The notes under the pieces were generated by a model that was not told the DNA's origin, searched no databases, and was given only the letters and a program-made list of their open reading frames with translations. From Daphnia pulex (taxonomy: Eukaryota > Arthropoda > Branchiopoda > Diplostraca > Daphniidae), in assembly GCF_021134715.1 (NCBI RefSeq), contig NC_060019.1:10120001-10184000 (forward strand): DNA of 64,000 bases, read 5' to 3'. Position numbers and translations under genes: made by a program. Each line of letters starts with the position of its first letter. Within the stretch, counting starts at the first letter, position 1. This document shows, one piece after another, positions 21,997 through 34,915 of this stretch.

Positions 21997-24900
21997 TCTT
22001 ATCTAAATATTAAAAAAAAAAATAATTATGTGATTAGACCAACATTTTTTCTCATACAAAAAAATATACTTTCTAAACACTGTCACTATCTTCCATCATT
22101 CAGACTTGATCAAATGTTTGGTTGAGTTGTCTATTTCACTAGTGGAAGTCAAATCAAGACAAACAATAGAGAACGAAATTTTAGATGCAAGTTCACAACG
22201 GGTTTGTATCTGACAAGTGTGTCGATTTGTGTTTACCTTACAGAAATGAGAAAAAGGAAAATTCGCCTGCTTTGGACTGTTTCGTTGTTGATATCCCTTT
22301 CTTCCACAGATGTCGTTCGTTGTGCATGTAGAAAAATATAAATTTGTTAACAGATATGTAATGTGAACTTTATTAATCGCATTTTAAATGATTTATTTGT
22401 GGGATTAACTCAATTTAAAAAAGGTATTTCAGTTGGAAAAAGTTCACCCGACGAATGAGCCCGCGTAATTCAAATCGTTACAGCAAAACAGTACCGATCA
22501 AGCCAAACGGAGGGGGGAAGCGTCCATTTATAATATGTAAAACTCAGAAATTGTGATTAGTAGAAATTAGAAGGTTTTGAAAATTAATTTCTCCTTACCA
22601 AAGTCGAAAATATCATTAGTTTGTCGATGGTACGGTTGAAAAAACAATTTGCCTGCTCGGACGGCTGCTGCCTGCTAGTGACATAAGAATTTCTCTATCT
22701 ACCCCAGATGTCGTTGTAATAAAAAAAAATCAATTTTCGTTCAAACTGAATAATAATGCAACTTTTTTTCCGATTATTGTCAATTACTACACGAGGAAAT
22801 CGTTCGAATTTAATAATCTACATGCCTGAATTTCATTATTCTACTGGATAATGATAAATTAGGATTAAATGTCGATCCTTTCCTGATTTGGAAGGGTCCA
22901 TGACGATCGATAATGTCATGATAATTGTCAGCACTGAGCTTCCCAACAATCTGGATCAGGAATCTCATCCGGCGCTCTCTGCTTAAATGCCCTCCAAAAA
23001 CGGTTACAATATGATTGACGTTTGTCAATCATATTTTCCAAGTAACGTATATACGATCATACGCATACGCCGCTCCCGCCATGAAGTCGATCGATCGATC
23101 GGGGTGGGTAGCTCATGAAGTCATGTGACACAGCGTGATTTCTTCTATTCTTCTTTTGTTCCGTTCACCTGTTGACTTAACTGTGGATGATGCTGAAGCT
23201 GTTTCCATTTGGAAGCATCTTGGTCGTCTCAGATTTATTCACTAATGAGAATTTCATCAAAATAATAGAAAACTTCCCAATTGATTCGCCGTTGTTGTTG
23301 CTGGAGCAGATTCAATTTCCGCCTTTTCATAATAGAACGGAACGAAGACCTTTCGATGCCAACTAGACGAAAGCCTCTCTCAAATGAGGCGAAGGTGCTT
23401 TAGTCTTTATTCCTCTTTGTCCCCTACTGCCTGACGCCGAAGAAGATGTCTGCCATTTTTAAAAAGTCCAATTTTTCCCCAAATATTTCTATTTAAAGGA
23501 ACTCCTTTTTTTTTACTGTCTGCTTCTATTTACTTATTCCAATCGATCTTATACACGCTGAATATAAATCATTGACAACAAAAAATATTGACAGTTTTAT
23601 TTTATTTCTAGGATGTTTCTCCCTTTTTTTTGTGTAATCTTACAAATACACCGAGTCGCTTCAAACAGATTTGATTTCTGCTTGGCGGGTGGATCATATA
23701 TATATATATGCAATCCTCCGCTTCCCACACCGACTCGTCGTGTGGTGTGTATATATGTATCGATCGGGCGTGATGTGTGTGTAACATCGACCCGGTTTCG
23801 GTTGCGTTGGTGGCGGTCAAATGCGTCTATGATTCCATCAACCATCATCACACGGATCGGCTGTCCACTGAAAGAAAAGAACCATATGATGTACGTAACA
23901 TACAGGATCAAGTGGCATTCAATTGAGAGAAAACTAAGAACTAGAGTTTCAGAGAAAAGAAAGACCAATATTACAAACTGGAGATTGGCACATGGGGGTG
24001 TGTTGGAGAGCCCTTATTTTTTGTTTTCAAAACAATTTGAAACTGCAGCCGATATTCAACGACGCCTTTTTAAAAATTTCACTTGTATTCCGATCGATTT
24101 TTTTCCCACGAGTATGTATGTGTGTGTATATACCTATAGCCTGAGCCCTTACGAGTGTGTGCCATACAGAGGCGCCCCTCATTGGAAACGCTTCGTCAAA
24201 CAAATCAACACAACGTAACACACAGCCATCGGGTTTCCAGCAGCTTGATGTTGTCCACGCTCTGTAAAAATAAGAAGAAATCCTTATTTTGACGCCAGCT
24301 GTTTTATAAAATGTCTTAATTCTTCTCGGAAGCAAACAGCAATTTCAACAAGGAAATTTTCGTAAAATAAAAAAAAACGTCGCGAGGGATACTCTGCGCC
24401 GTGATCGATTCGGAGCAGCTGTCAAATTGCGTTCGACGCGATAGGTGGCAGCACAGTCGATTGAGATTGGGGTGGAAGAAGAAGAAGGTTTCGCAGTCGT
24501 TGTCGTTTAGACTGTAGAGCTCGCAGCTCGCCCCCAATGGCGAGTTTGACCGTCATATCCGCGCTTGATGGCGCCAGGCAGTACACGAACGATTTAGTCC
24601 GTCGGGGCGGGACGACGTGACAGTGGGGAAACAGTGCCATGTCGTGAAACATTAACTTGTGGGTTTTCGTAGAAAACGGAACAGACTACTATACTACTGC
24701 TGCCTACACGAGACAACACACATCATGGCTGTGGTGGTTCCCAGTTGAGAGGGACACCACCGTGAAGACGACAACAACGAGACCGTGGAACAAGCAAAAA
24801 CCCAGACTCCATTACCTCCCCCTCTCTCTACTAACACATCCTTCATCGTTCGCACAACAACAATGTGTGCTGTGTCTCCTGAAAACGTGAAGAAAATGTG

Positions 24901-25070
24901 AACGTCGAAATTTTTACCTACTATTCAAGACGAACAAATCCATATCTTGTCATCGCTAGTCCATCTCTTGTGTTGTTGGTGTGTGTGTGCGTGTGTGTCT
25001 TATTAATTGTGTGCAACAAATTCGGTTATCCATCAGCTACCGGGAGCTACCAGGCAGGAAGTGAAACAAG
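21997..25070. other. Divergent intergenic region between the LRR gene and the NACHT-WD gene
   Basis: This 3.1-kb stretch separates two divergent genes and should contain both promoters and the 5' UTR of the NACHT-WD gene. It contains a short (AT)n run near 23697-23708, a GATC-rich run (23091-23102), a perfect hairpin at 23008-23035, and GT-rich microsatellites near 24980-25001. ORFs on both strands around 23600-24220 are not supported by any recognised domain. Confidence 0.45.
23008..23035. repeat. Perfect 12-bp stem hairpin with 4-nt loop
   Basis: AATATGATTGAC (23008-23019), loop GTTT, then GTCAATCATATT (23024-23035). The arms are exactly complementary. It could be a dimeric factor-binding site or a small MITE remnant; nothing in the sequence decides. 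Confidence 0.6.
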
Positions 25071-28000
25071 ATGGGCAATCTCTGCTCAAACAACGGCGAT
25101 CACGACGGCAACGGCTCCAATTCAGAGAGGTATTCCTATTTAACGTGAAATGCTCGTGAAGCAACACATCTGGTCGAATGCGAGAGAGCCAACCTCTCCT
25201 TTTTCCAACTGAATGTTTATCGGAATTCAAATGTCTAATAATAAACGGGACGCGTGACGTAGTCGTTGGCCCGGGTTCCTCTTTGCAACTGTGCAAAGGA
25301 AATGTTAAAAAAATACGAGAAGAAGAAAAAAAGAATTGATGCTTCATTTTGTTTTTTTGTTTTTTTTTTCAAATGTTTCAAATAAAAATATGATGCAGTT
25401 CGCCATGTTGCCGTGGTCGCAAAAGTCGAAAGTCGTCGAAAGCTCACAGCGGCGACGACGAGATCAAACAGGAGCCACCTATCATCGGTAACGGCAGTAA
25501 CAAATCAGAATCAACTAACGTCTCTCAACAACGACAGCGTCCGCAACTCGATTCACGAGAGGAGTCGTCGATGGCATCGGGTAAATGTGATTTTCTTCTC
25601 CTTTTTTTTTAATGATCTGCACACAAGTCTTTTTTAATGATTCGATAACTTTATTCTCCTTAAAAAATCGTGTTGACTTATCGATCGCTCTGATAGTCTT
25701 CCCCTACACGATCCGGTTGCCAAACTCTTAAACGATTAATCATTCCAATAAGGGCAGAGAGCTGCTAACTTGATGATGGATTAATTGATTTTTGTTTTGT
25801 TTTTTATTTTAAAAGTGGATTCCGAAGGGATGGCTTCGGCCGCAACCCACCACCAACAGCTGACCGTTTCGATTAGTAACACATCAGCCGTCCAGCAGCA
25901 GCAGCAGCAGCCGAAGGTTGCCGGAAGCAACCCGAATCAGCAAGCATTAGCAGCATTAGCGGGTTCACCTACTTCGACTAGTAACGGTGCTAACTGCGAT
26001 CCGGACGTGGTGCGCCAGTTGCCGGAAGTCATTCGCCATGTGCTGCACGGTTGTGTTGGCACTGGGAGCGGGTACGGCACGGCCGAACGAGGAGCTCACC
26101 TGACAGTTTACGTCACGTCAGCCGACCCTACCGGTATTACTCGGCGGCGAATTTTTCCCTTTTTCGGCCCCCTTCTCTCCTTTTGATTAGATAACCCTAC
26201 ATTAAATAATAATGATGTGATTGCGTGTTTCTGCAGCATCCAGCACGACGGCACTGTTAGATGCCATCAACAGCAGCGGAGTTCATGCCGAAATCAAAGC
26301 ATTGGCCACTTCGCGCGGAGCATCTTTACAAATTTTGTGCGATCCTTGGGGCCCGTCGTCACCAGCGGCCACTACGACAACATCAACAGCGTTGATGTCC
26401 TCATCAAGTGACGACCGGATCGGTCGCATCTCCTTGTCCAATCTGAACCGTACGCCAAAAAGAGATAAACTTTTTTTGATCCTTATAGTATAAGTCTATA
26501 CTTGGGGCTTTATTCTTCTTTGATTGATTGTACAATAGTAAATAGAGCATGCTAAAGAAATGGGATGCCACTTAAACGATCCATATAGTGTAGCTCCTCC
26601 CCTCTCTCTCGCGCTAGTCGGTTACTATGGTTACCATTGACGCACGCACTCTCCTCTCTTTCCCACCCTTCATATTCACCACGATCCCGGTGTGTGTGTG
26701 TGTGTCCATGCCTAACTGTAGACGCCTTGTACACTGGGAGAGCAGAGTACTGTTTCGCTTTTTTTTTTCTTCCTTTCTTTCCTGTACGCTCAATTATTCG
26801 GAACATATTGATCTATCACGACGATGACGCCAGGTCTGATGGAGACGTCGAACGTCATCCCCGTCCTGGTGTTTGGCGACACGCTGGGCCGCACCTGCGA
26901 TTTGCCGCTGAGCATCGAAGCGCAAGACTTCCAGACGGCACTCCATCAAGCGCCAGATGCGGAAGATCGGAAACTTGTCGAACAATGGTATCACTCGGAT
27001 CAACTGGCACAGCCACCTTGTTACCGGCTCCAATCTTCTCCAACTATGGTATGCGGCCCTAAAACGTTCAGAATTTGTCATCAAACATAAACCCATTCAA
27101 ACTCTCGGTCGATAGTCGGAGGAGGTACAGCAACGGCTACTGGAATTCTTCATCACCGTCTTCAGTCAGGAACTGAGTGACGCCTACCTGAATACTCTGT
27201 TTGAACAGGTAAATTCCTTTACTGGACAATAATTCACTTGGGTGGATTAATTTAGTCGCGCACTCGATCTAAAACGATTTTCTCGAAAACAAACAGGAAG
27301 TGCACAATTCCGTGTGCATGAGTCAAGAATTGGCGCGACGTTGTATCTGGATCCAAGAAACGACCATTAGCAGCCCAAACACGTCCGGTTCCGTTCACTC
27401 CGAGTCGTCCATTACGGAGAGGGAGAATCGGCGACGGGTCAATGCTGTTCAGAAAATCCTCAAGGTCTGTCGAGTGAAATATATACTACTACTAGCAAAT
27501 GGTGTGTGCCGGACGCTAACTGAATCATCAATCGCTTATTCATCGACTGCAGACGCTACTCCAGGAAAAACACGTCATCAAAAGTCAGGCGGAACCATTT
27601 TCCGCTGTCACTGGTCAACTCTCTGCAACGCTGCACTCGATCGTCGAAGAGGTACTCGACGAAGCCGAAGCCAAAGATGTCCTGTCACGCTCCTCATTAT
27701 CCAGATCCTTTCTCGAGGAGATCAACCAGCACCTCACCTTTTGTCAGAGGGCAGCTTCTTGCAGTGTCAACAGAGAATCGGCTCTTATGGTCGTCAAAAG
27801 GTACAAGTTCAAAGGAAACGCTCGAGATCAATCAATCAATCGTCGTTCTATATTTAGGTATTTGACGGGGAATGAACAACATCCGCTGATTATTTACGGT
27901 GCTGAAGGTAGCGGCAAGACATGTCTATTAGCTAGGGCCGCCCAGCAGTGTCACAGCTGGCAACAACCCGACCCCGAATGCACTTTAGAAATGGGTGTCG

Positions 28001-31000
28001 TACTCCGCTTTATTCGCCTAACACCCGAATCCAGTTCAGTCCTCACCATTCTTCATAGCATCACCAAGCAGGTGTCGCTTCTCACCACTGGTCGCCTTCC
28101 TCGAAATCCCCATGTAAGGAAATAAGCCCATTTTTATTGCACCGCCTTACATGATTGATTAATGACACTTGTGTTGTACGATTTATCTAGACGCTGTCGG
28201 ATTACCAATCAACGCTCCATAGACTGTTGGGCGATGAGCGGTCTTCGAGGAAGCGCATTACTTTCATTATAGACGGAGTTGATCATTTGGAGGATTTCGA
28301 CACTGTCTTCGATTTACTCAGTTCTTGGTTATCGGTCCAGTTGCCTCCCACCATCAAAGTATTGCTGACTCTGAGAACTGGCCACCAACTCGAAAGATTG
28401 CGTGGTCAGCTACCCGAGAGTGCTTTCTATCAGGTATAGTCATTCAATTACAGATTAAGTAGACTCGTCAATACTGATGTGCTATGTCTTTCAGCTCGAA
28501 GAGCTTTCTTCTAGTGAAGCACACAACTTGTTTGACGCCTGTCTCTTACAACACACTCATCGCTCCCACAGCGATCATTTGACCGCTATGGCTGCCCAGA
28601 TTAATCAATCCCATCGACCTTTAACTGTCAAGGTATTCGCCATTTCCATTAGTAGTGGTGGATTATGTAGACTTAACCGAGGAATCCTTTCAGATTTTGT
28701 CGTGGCAAGCGGGATTGGCTGAAGAGTTTCGCGGGAATATTAGCGGCGAAATATTGCCATGTTCGACCAACGTTATACCTAATCTCACTGCTGCTGTTCA
28801 CGAACTAACTGGCCGGAATCAAGTGGCAATGATGATTGCTCTGTTGACTTCATCCCGCTACGGCATATGTGACTACGAAATGGAGCAGCTGTGCCGTCTT
28901 CATCTGTGTGAAAGTGATAACAGCAGCTGGCCAACTCTGGCTCACTTACTGGTCCCTTTCCTTCAACGCGTTGTTGTGGGTGGACTCGGATTGTTGTCGT
29001 GGCGGGATGCAACCCTCCGGGAGCAAATGACAAACACATTTCTAGTCGACCGAAATGAAGCAGTCGTCGTCCATCGAAAAATGCTGGACTACTTCTGGAC
29101 CATTTGGCAAGAGTCGAGAACTTTACTAGAAAGCCGCAATTGGACCGATTTGGCCACTCCTTTATCGGCCATTACTAACCTGCGGTATTTTTATATTTTT
29201 ATTTTCTTTCTATATTCGGTGTTTAATTGTTTCATTATCTGTGATTGGAATTTGAATTTATCCAGTTTGACGAGACGAGCTCTGGACGAAATTCCGTATC
29301 ATTTGTCCCGGCTGGATTTTTCAGAGACTCAAGTCCGGTGGATTGAAATCTGGTCGGATCCTGGGTGGCTGTTGACCAAACTAGCCACTTCTGGCGTCAC
29401 GCAAGTGATGGAGGATTTGACTTTAACACCGGAATCTTGCCGACCGGAACATTTCCAACAGTGGATGTCACTTCTCGCACCGGCCATCGACTACGACTAC
29501 CGGCAAGTGACCAGTCAACTGATTGGCCGAGGAGCTCCACAAACAGGAATTTTCGAGAAATTGTGTCGCAATCCTCTAGTAGCTTCTCTTCTCCCCAGCC
29601 AGGATTTAGCTCCATCGGATTCTTCGGAAAAAGACATTTGTATTAGTGCTATTTATCGTCTGAACAGCGGTGAAAGACATCATGCGGCTGCTCTATCGGC
29701 CGTCCGGGACGAATTGAGTCTCTGGAATTTTAAAACCGGTCAATGCGATAAAGGTAAGAACTCTTGTCAAACAAACGGAGTACGCGATAGAGTTATTAAA
29801 GACGACCTATTTTTGTATTTGTATCCACAGTGCTTGGAAACCTGCAGCACCAGCCTTTGAAAGTCGCCCCGCTGGCCAACGACCGTTGTGTCGTATTGTG
29901 CGGGCGTGAACTGTGTGTTTATGACATGAATACTGGCGAAGAAGTGCTCAAGCTCAAAGGTTTGTTTATTCTTCGATCGATTTGTCTGTTTGTTTTTGCC
30001 TTGTACTACATAAAAAGAAAAATTTTAATTTATTTTAGGAATGATGAACCAAAAACTGCCATTGTTTGGCCTTCACGGCGATTCTCACGTGGTATGCATT
30101 CATCTGATGATTTTTTATCGGCTCATGCTAATTATTATCAATTTAGGTGTCACTCTCACGTAATCGGATGTATGTCAACCTAATCAGCCTGGAAAACGGC
30201 GATTGTGTTACAACGTTTAAAGTGGGCGAGGATCGATTCCTCAATTCGCTCCTAGTTTCAGACAATGGCCGACTCTTGGTCTGCGGTGACGAGTCCAAAC
30301 GGCCCTGTTCACTACTTGTCTGGGACTTGCAGGCTAAAAAGCTCATCTATGATTTGAAAATGAATCACCATGAATTTATCACCCGATTGAGTGCAATCAC
30401 CGGAGATGGGACCTACGTGGCCTGTGTTTGCAAAGTACTTTTTTTTAGCCAACAACAATGCAATAGGAACCGATTTCTTCATGCTTTCTCGTTTCTTTTT
30501 TAGGAACTAGAGACGAGCGATCCGAATTTCATCGTGGTTTACGACTTGCAAAGTGGCACGCTCTTTAAGAAATGGAAAGCAGGAGCAAACACAGTAGCCG
30601 TCAGTATTGCCTGCCAAAACAGTTGCGTCGTGACAAGTTTGCAGGACGCTCGAATTCTTGTTTGGGATCTCGTGACAGGTTTGTTTGCCTTTTGTCTTTT
30701 TGAAATTGCAAATATTTATTTATTTACTTTGGGTAAACAGGCAATTGCCGCTGGAGTCTATTGGGCCATTCAGCCTCTGTAGACACACTCAACCTTGACG
30801 CCGAGGGTTCTTATTTACTCAGTTGGGACTCTGAGGACAATGACCGGTCTCTAAGGCTCTGGAACCTCTCCAATGGTATCTAGGAATTGTAGTCAAGTGG
30901 TTTTAAGGATTACATTATTATTTCTTTATAATTAGGGCAAGATGTGGCCACGTTCACACCTGATCAACGTACAACGGCCGCCCACGTATCTGCTGACGGG

Positions 31001-31075
31001 CAAGTTGTGCTGGTAGCTCTAGCCGGTCGCTCTGATCTTGTCCAGTTGAAACTGTCTCAAACTCCGCTGTCGTAG
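25071..31075 (+). CDS. NACHT and WD-repeat protein (NWD1/NWD2-like) with acylation-type N-terminus
   Basis: STAND-type P-loop NTPase with a C-terminal beta-propeller. Nineteen exons join in frame from 25071 to 31075 (last exon 30936-31075), 1343 residues. It starts MGNLCS, a pattern for N-myristoylation plus palmitoylation, followed by SPCCRGRKSRKSSK, a Cys-Cys and polybasic stretch. A Gln-rich run (QQQQQQ) lies in exon 3. A conserved region before NACHT includes SNVIPVLVFGD. The NACHT domain has Walker A YGAEGSGKTCLL (about 511-522) and Walker B ITFIIDGVDHL (about 607-617). A helical region follows, with TGRNQVAMMIALLTSSRYGI. WD-like repeats cover about 1040-1343 (VLCGRELCVYDMNTGEEVLK, LLVWDLQAKKLIYDL, ILVWDLVTGNCRWSLLGHSA, LRLWNLSNGQDVATF). 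Function is not known from sequence; the domain order matches NWD proteins. Confidence 0.85.
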
Positions 31076-32073
31076 AAAACCACGCCCATCAAAATAGGTC
31101 TCCAAAAAATAGAAGTTAACCCTCCGTAAAAAAAACCAAAAAACAAAAAAAAAAAGTCCATCGTGTCGTATGTCAGTGTGTCAATTCTGTGTATCGAAAA
31201 TTCCAATCTTCTTGAGTTATTCTCATTGATTGGATGTGTTAAGTCATCCCACCCAAACCCATCCTTGTTCGTATCGGGAACCAACCTTGGTATTATCTAC
31301 ACTTTTCTTTTTCACTTCGCTTGTGCATTTTTCGAGCTCGTAGAAATATTTTTCAGCGCTGCTATGCAATTGCAATATATCATCATCCATTCGACTCGGG
31401 AGTGCTCCAGCGGAGTGAAAAATATTTTCACCCTTCTGTCTATTCTCTCATTCTATATCCTTCTCTATTGTCTCTGGCCCACGTCGTCGTGTATGTGCAG
31501 CGAGTGTGTTCCCTCCTATTCAACCTCCTTGATTTCCCAATGACAAGTCGTTCCAGATTGATCATCCAACGAGTCAACCATGTTTATTTTTTTTTCTCTT
31601 TCTTTTCTCATCTTTTTAAAACATTACGCACAAAAAATCAGCTAATGTTTCATCTATTTTATTTTCCCTTATAGAATTCTTGACCCAAATTCTCGTCGAA
31701 TTTGTTGTTTGGTATATACATAACTCGCGGTCGCTAACGATTCTAAAAATGTTCTGTTTGTCAAAGCCGCTAAAATGGCCGTGTATGTAAATATTCTTGA
31801 ATTGATCGTATTTATCTGTAATAAACCGATAACGTTTTAACGAACACCACATCATTTTTCCCACGCTTTGCATTTACTTTGTGAGTTTTTCCCGCCAATT
31901 TTCGAAAGTGACCGCCTGGTGGCGTAACCACTTGATGCAACGTTAGTCTTTTGTTTTCAAGATATTGAATCTCGATGCTTGTCCACTGACGGCTGGAGTC
32001 TTCTTAAGCAGTGAAGAAAGAAATTTGTTTTTATTCTATTTTAAAAACTCAACGCTAAAGAATTTAATTAGAA
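31076..32073. other. NACHT-WD gene 3' region and DEK upstream region
   Basis: Both flanking genes are on the plus strand. A candidate poly(A) signal AATAAA for the NACHT-WD gene lies at 31820-31825, about 745 nt after its stop. DEK 5' UTR and promoter must lie between there and 32073. ORFs of about 100 codons occur but are T-rich and unsupported. Confidence 0.45.
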
Positions 32074-34409
32074 ATGTCAGACAAGGAAGGTGTCGAAGAA
32101 AAGGTACAGTTTTTGATCAGAACAAATTATGTTTTACTATCTACTTCTCAAGTTACTGTGAAATGACCTTTTTCCCGCCAAACCGTTTTCCTAAGCATGG
32201 TCTTTTTCTCAACGATTTGTTTCTTTCAATAGGAAGTGACAACTGAAGATGTTGTTAATGAAGAAAATACAATTAAAGGACAAAAAAGAAAGAGACCTGT
32301 CGCTAAGGCAACTCCATCCAAGAAAAAGTTGAAGTCTGAAGAACCACCTGTATCTGAAGAAAATGACAAAACTGAAACAGAAGAAGGTAATCTAGAGCAG
32401 TAGTTTTAAATTGTGCTTGATTTTCATGATGTTTGATCAATTTATAGATGAAGAGATGCCATTGGGACTTCTGGATCGTTCACCAGAAATGACTGGAACC
32501 AGAATTCGCAAACAGGTGGAGAGACTTACCATCAACACCCCCGCTGCATCAGAAAAACCTGATCGCAAAAAATATGAACAAATCCCAGGAAGAGGAGTGA
32601 AGCTGGGTACATCCCCAAGAATTGCATCACAATTAATGGTATTATTACTAATTGGATGTCGACATTTAAAATTTCCATAACCATCTCATAATTTTTTTTT
32701 CACATGTCTAATTTAGACTTTTAAGCACACTAAGATGACTCTTCTTCATAGACTACTATTCAAAAGACCTGGAACTGCTTATGAAATTAAACGGAATGTT
32801 AGAGAGTTCTCAGGGTTCCCTTTTGAGAAAAAAGATAAAGAATTTGAGTCCAGGAAGCACATGCTGGAAAAGTAATAAATACTTATATATATAATTATAT
32901 ATATATTGTACTGTTATAATTACAAATGTATTATTCTAGGAATAACTTGGTTGACCTGAAGGACATCTGTCAAATTCTATGCCTGGAAAAGGGCGGCACC
33001 AAAGAGGCTATCATTGAGCGGATACTAGAATTTTGCCTGTGCCCTAATCCGAGCAGTAAACCGACCCCTAAGAAAACCAAAAAGAAAACTAAAGAAAGCA
33101 AGAAAAAGGTCAAAGCCAAAAGCGACGACGAAAAAGCTGCACGAAGCAGTCCCAAGAAGAACATTACCTCAAATGAAACTGTCGAGGACGATTCGAGCAG
33201 CTCAGACGAAGAAGCGGAAGGCGAATCGGAATCTGAAAAGGAATCACCTGAGCCAACTCCAGTAAAAAAAGGCACCAAGAAACCTGCGGCTCCCAAACCT
33301 GTTAAAGAATCCGCAACACTGAAATCGAATAAAAAAGTTCCTGCTTCAAAAGCAAATAAAGAAGCGTCCGAAAACAAATCCCAAAAGGAAACCGACGACG
33401 ATTCGAGCAGCTCAGACGAAGAAGCGGAAGGCGAATCATCTGAAAAGGAATCACCTGAGCCAACTCCAGTAAAGAAAGGCACCAAGAAGACTGTTGCACC
33501 CAAACCTGTTAAAGAAGCCGCAACACCGAAAGCAAATAAAAAAGTTCCTGCGGCAAAAACAAAGAAAGAAGCATCGGAAACCAAATCCAAAAAGAAAACC
33601 GAGGACGATTCGAGTAGTTCGGACGACGAAGCGGAAAAAGAATTATCTGAAAAGGAATCACCTGAAAAAGAATCACCGGAATCGACTCCAGTAAAGAAAG
33701 TTACCAAAAAGACTGCGGCACCCAAAGCTGTTAAAGAAGCTGCAACACCGAAAGTGAATAAAAAAGCTCCTGCTGCAAAAGCAACCAAAGCAGCATCGGA
33801 AACCAAATCCAAAAAGAAAACACCTAAAAAGTCTCCCAAGAAAGCTGAAATCAAAGTTAAGTTACCCCCTGTGAATAAGGCCAAAAAGAAGGCACCGGCT
33901 GTGATGTCTGACTCGGAGGGAGAAGAAGATAAGAATTCTGCAGACACATCAGCGGACAAGAGCATCGAAAATGAAAAGTCAGCAGAAGAATCATCTCCTA
34001 AGAAATCAGCAAAAGAAACATCTCCATCTCCTGAAAAATCAGCAGGAGAATCATCTCCACCTTCTAGAAAATCCTCCGACAAAGATGAAGATCAAACTGA
34101 AGTGTCGCAAGCCCCGGCAAAAAGTCCGAAATCTAAATCTGAACCGACAGTAAAAATAACTATTATCCATTTTCGAGTCCATTAAACTATTATCTTATTC
34201 ATTTTTAGAACGACGAGCTGGCAAACACTATCAAGCAAATCATTAATGATGCTAACTTAGAAGACATGACTATGAAAAACTTGTGTCGTCAAGTGTACAA
34301 TAAATTCCCAGAATATGAACTGGAGAAAACGAGGAAAGAGTTCATCCGGTCGAAAGCTAAGGAGGTAATAATGTCATTGTTGTGCAATAGTTCCGTTTTA
34401 AATTTTTAA
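32074..34409 (+). CDS. DEK: DEK chromatin protein
   Basis: Abundant chromatin-associated DNA-binding protein, implicated in chromatin architecture and histone handling. Six exons join in frame: 32074-32103, 32233-32386, 32448-32638, 32717-32871, 32940-34149, 34209-34409; 646 residues. The SAP/pseudo-SAP region is clear: GRGVKLGTSPRIASQL, MTLLHRLLFKRPGTAYEIKR, REFSGFPFEKKDKEF, and NNLVDLKDICQILCLEKGGT with KEAIIERILEFCLCP. A long Lys/Ser/Glu/Pro region encoded by one exon contains tandem repeats, annotated separately. The DEK-C domain ends the protein: IINDANLEDMTMKNLCRQVY and EFIRSKAKE. The last codons after KAKE read into what could also be a donor (GAG|GTAATA), so a final extra exon cannot be excluded. 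The protein is much longer than human DEK (375) because of the repeat region. Confidence 0.9.
33180..33830 (+). repeat. Tandem ~210-bp coding repeats inside DEK
   Basis: Three imperfect units of roughly 68-72 codons, each with an acidic casein-kinase-like cluster (DDSSSSDEEAE), then KESPEPTPVKKxTKK, then APKxVKExAT and a Lys/Ala-rich spacer ending in KTKKE or similar. The units differ by short in-frame changes, including an extra EKESPEK in the third. On the opposite strand this composition leaves a long open frame (32970-34082) that is an artefact. Confidence 0.85.
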
Positions 34410-34915
34410 ATGGTTTGCAGATTCTTGGCAGTGAATAAGGGCGCTTCAAAAATACTTCATTTATAAAGAAACAAGCTGTCATTTTATACGAGTATATTTT
34501 CGAAGTGAGTAAAGAATAATTTCTTAATGTTTTTAGTTTGTTCTCTCCACTTTCTTGAAGCACGGTGGTGCATATTGATAATACAATTTGAACTGGAGAC
34601 AAGTTTTTTTTAACGTTGTATTTGTGCCGATGAATCGTGTAGATCGAGACTCATCGATTAGTCATTTTACTAATTACCATTGAAAGGCCGGTAAGTGTTG
34701 AAAAGGCACACATGTTTTTTTTTTCTTAACTATAAACCTAGGGGGAGGGGTGGACGGGATATAAACGCACGCATTGACCGATGTGGTTTGCGAACATTCA
34801 GGCAAAAAGAAGACAAATTGTTTTTTTTTATACACTTTCATTTTTTAAAAATAAGGACTCAAAAGGGAACGTTTTCATTTTCATATATGGATATTTGTGA
34901 ACTTAAATCATAATG
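34410..34915. other. Convergent spacer between DEK and Par-6
   Basis: AT-rich 3' flanks of two convergent genes. No ORF with a recognisable domain. T runs near 34600 and 34716, and an AAAATAAGG stretch near 34846, could belong to transcript ends. Confidence 0.5.

Noticed and set aside
23608-24218. Overlapping frames on both strands, up to 201 codons
   Set aside because: Both strands are open because of low stop density; the translations are rich in Arg, Tyr and Ile with no domain or exon support.
24975-25005. GT-rich microsatellite as a regulatory element
   Set aside because: Short, interrupted simple repeat of a kind common in this genome; no evidence of function.
32970-34082. 370-codon open frame on the minus strand opposite DEK
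   Set aside because: It is the exact antisense of the Lys/Ser/Glu-rich DEK exon; the codon composition leaves few stops on the reverse strand. It has no splice context or domain.
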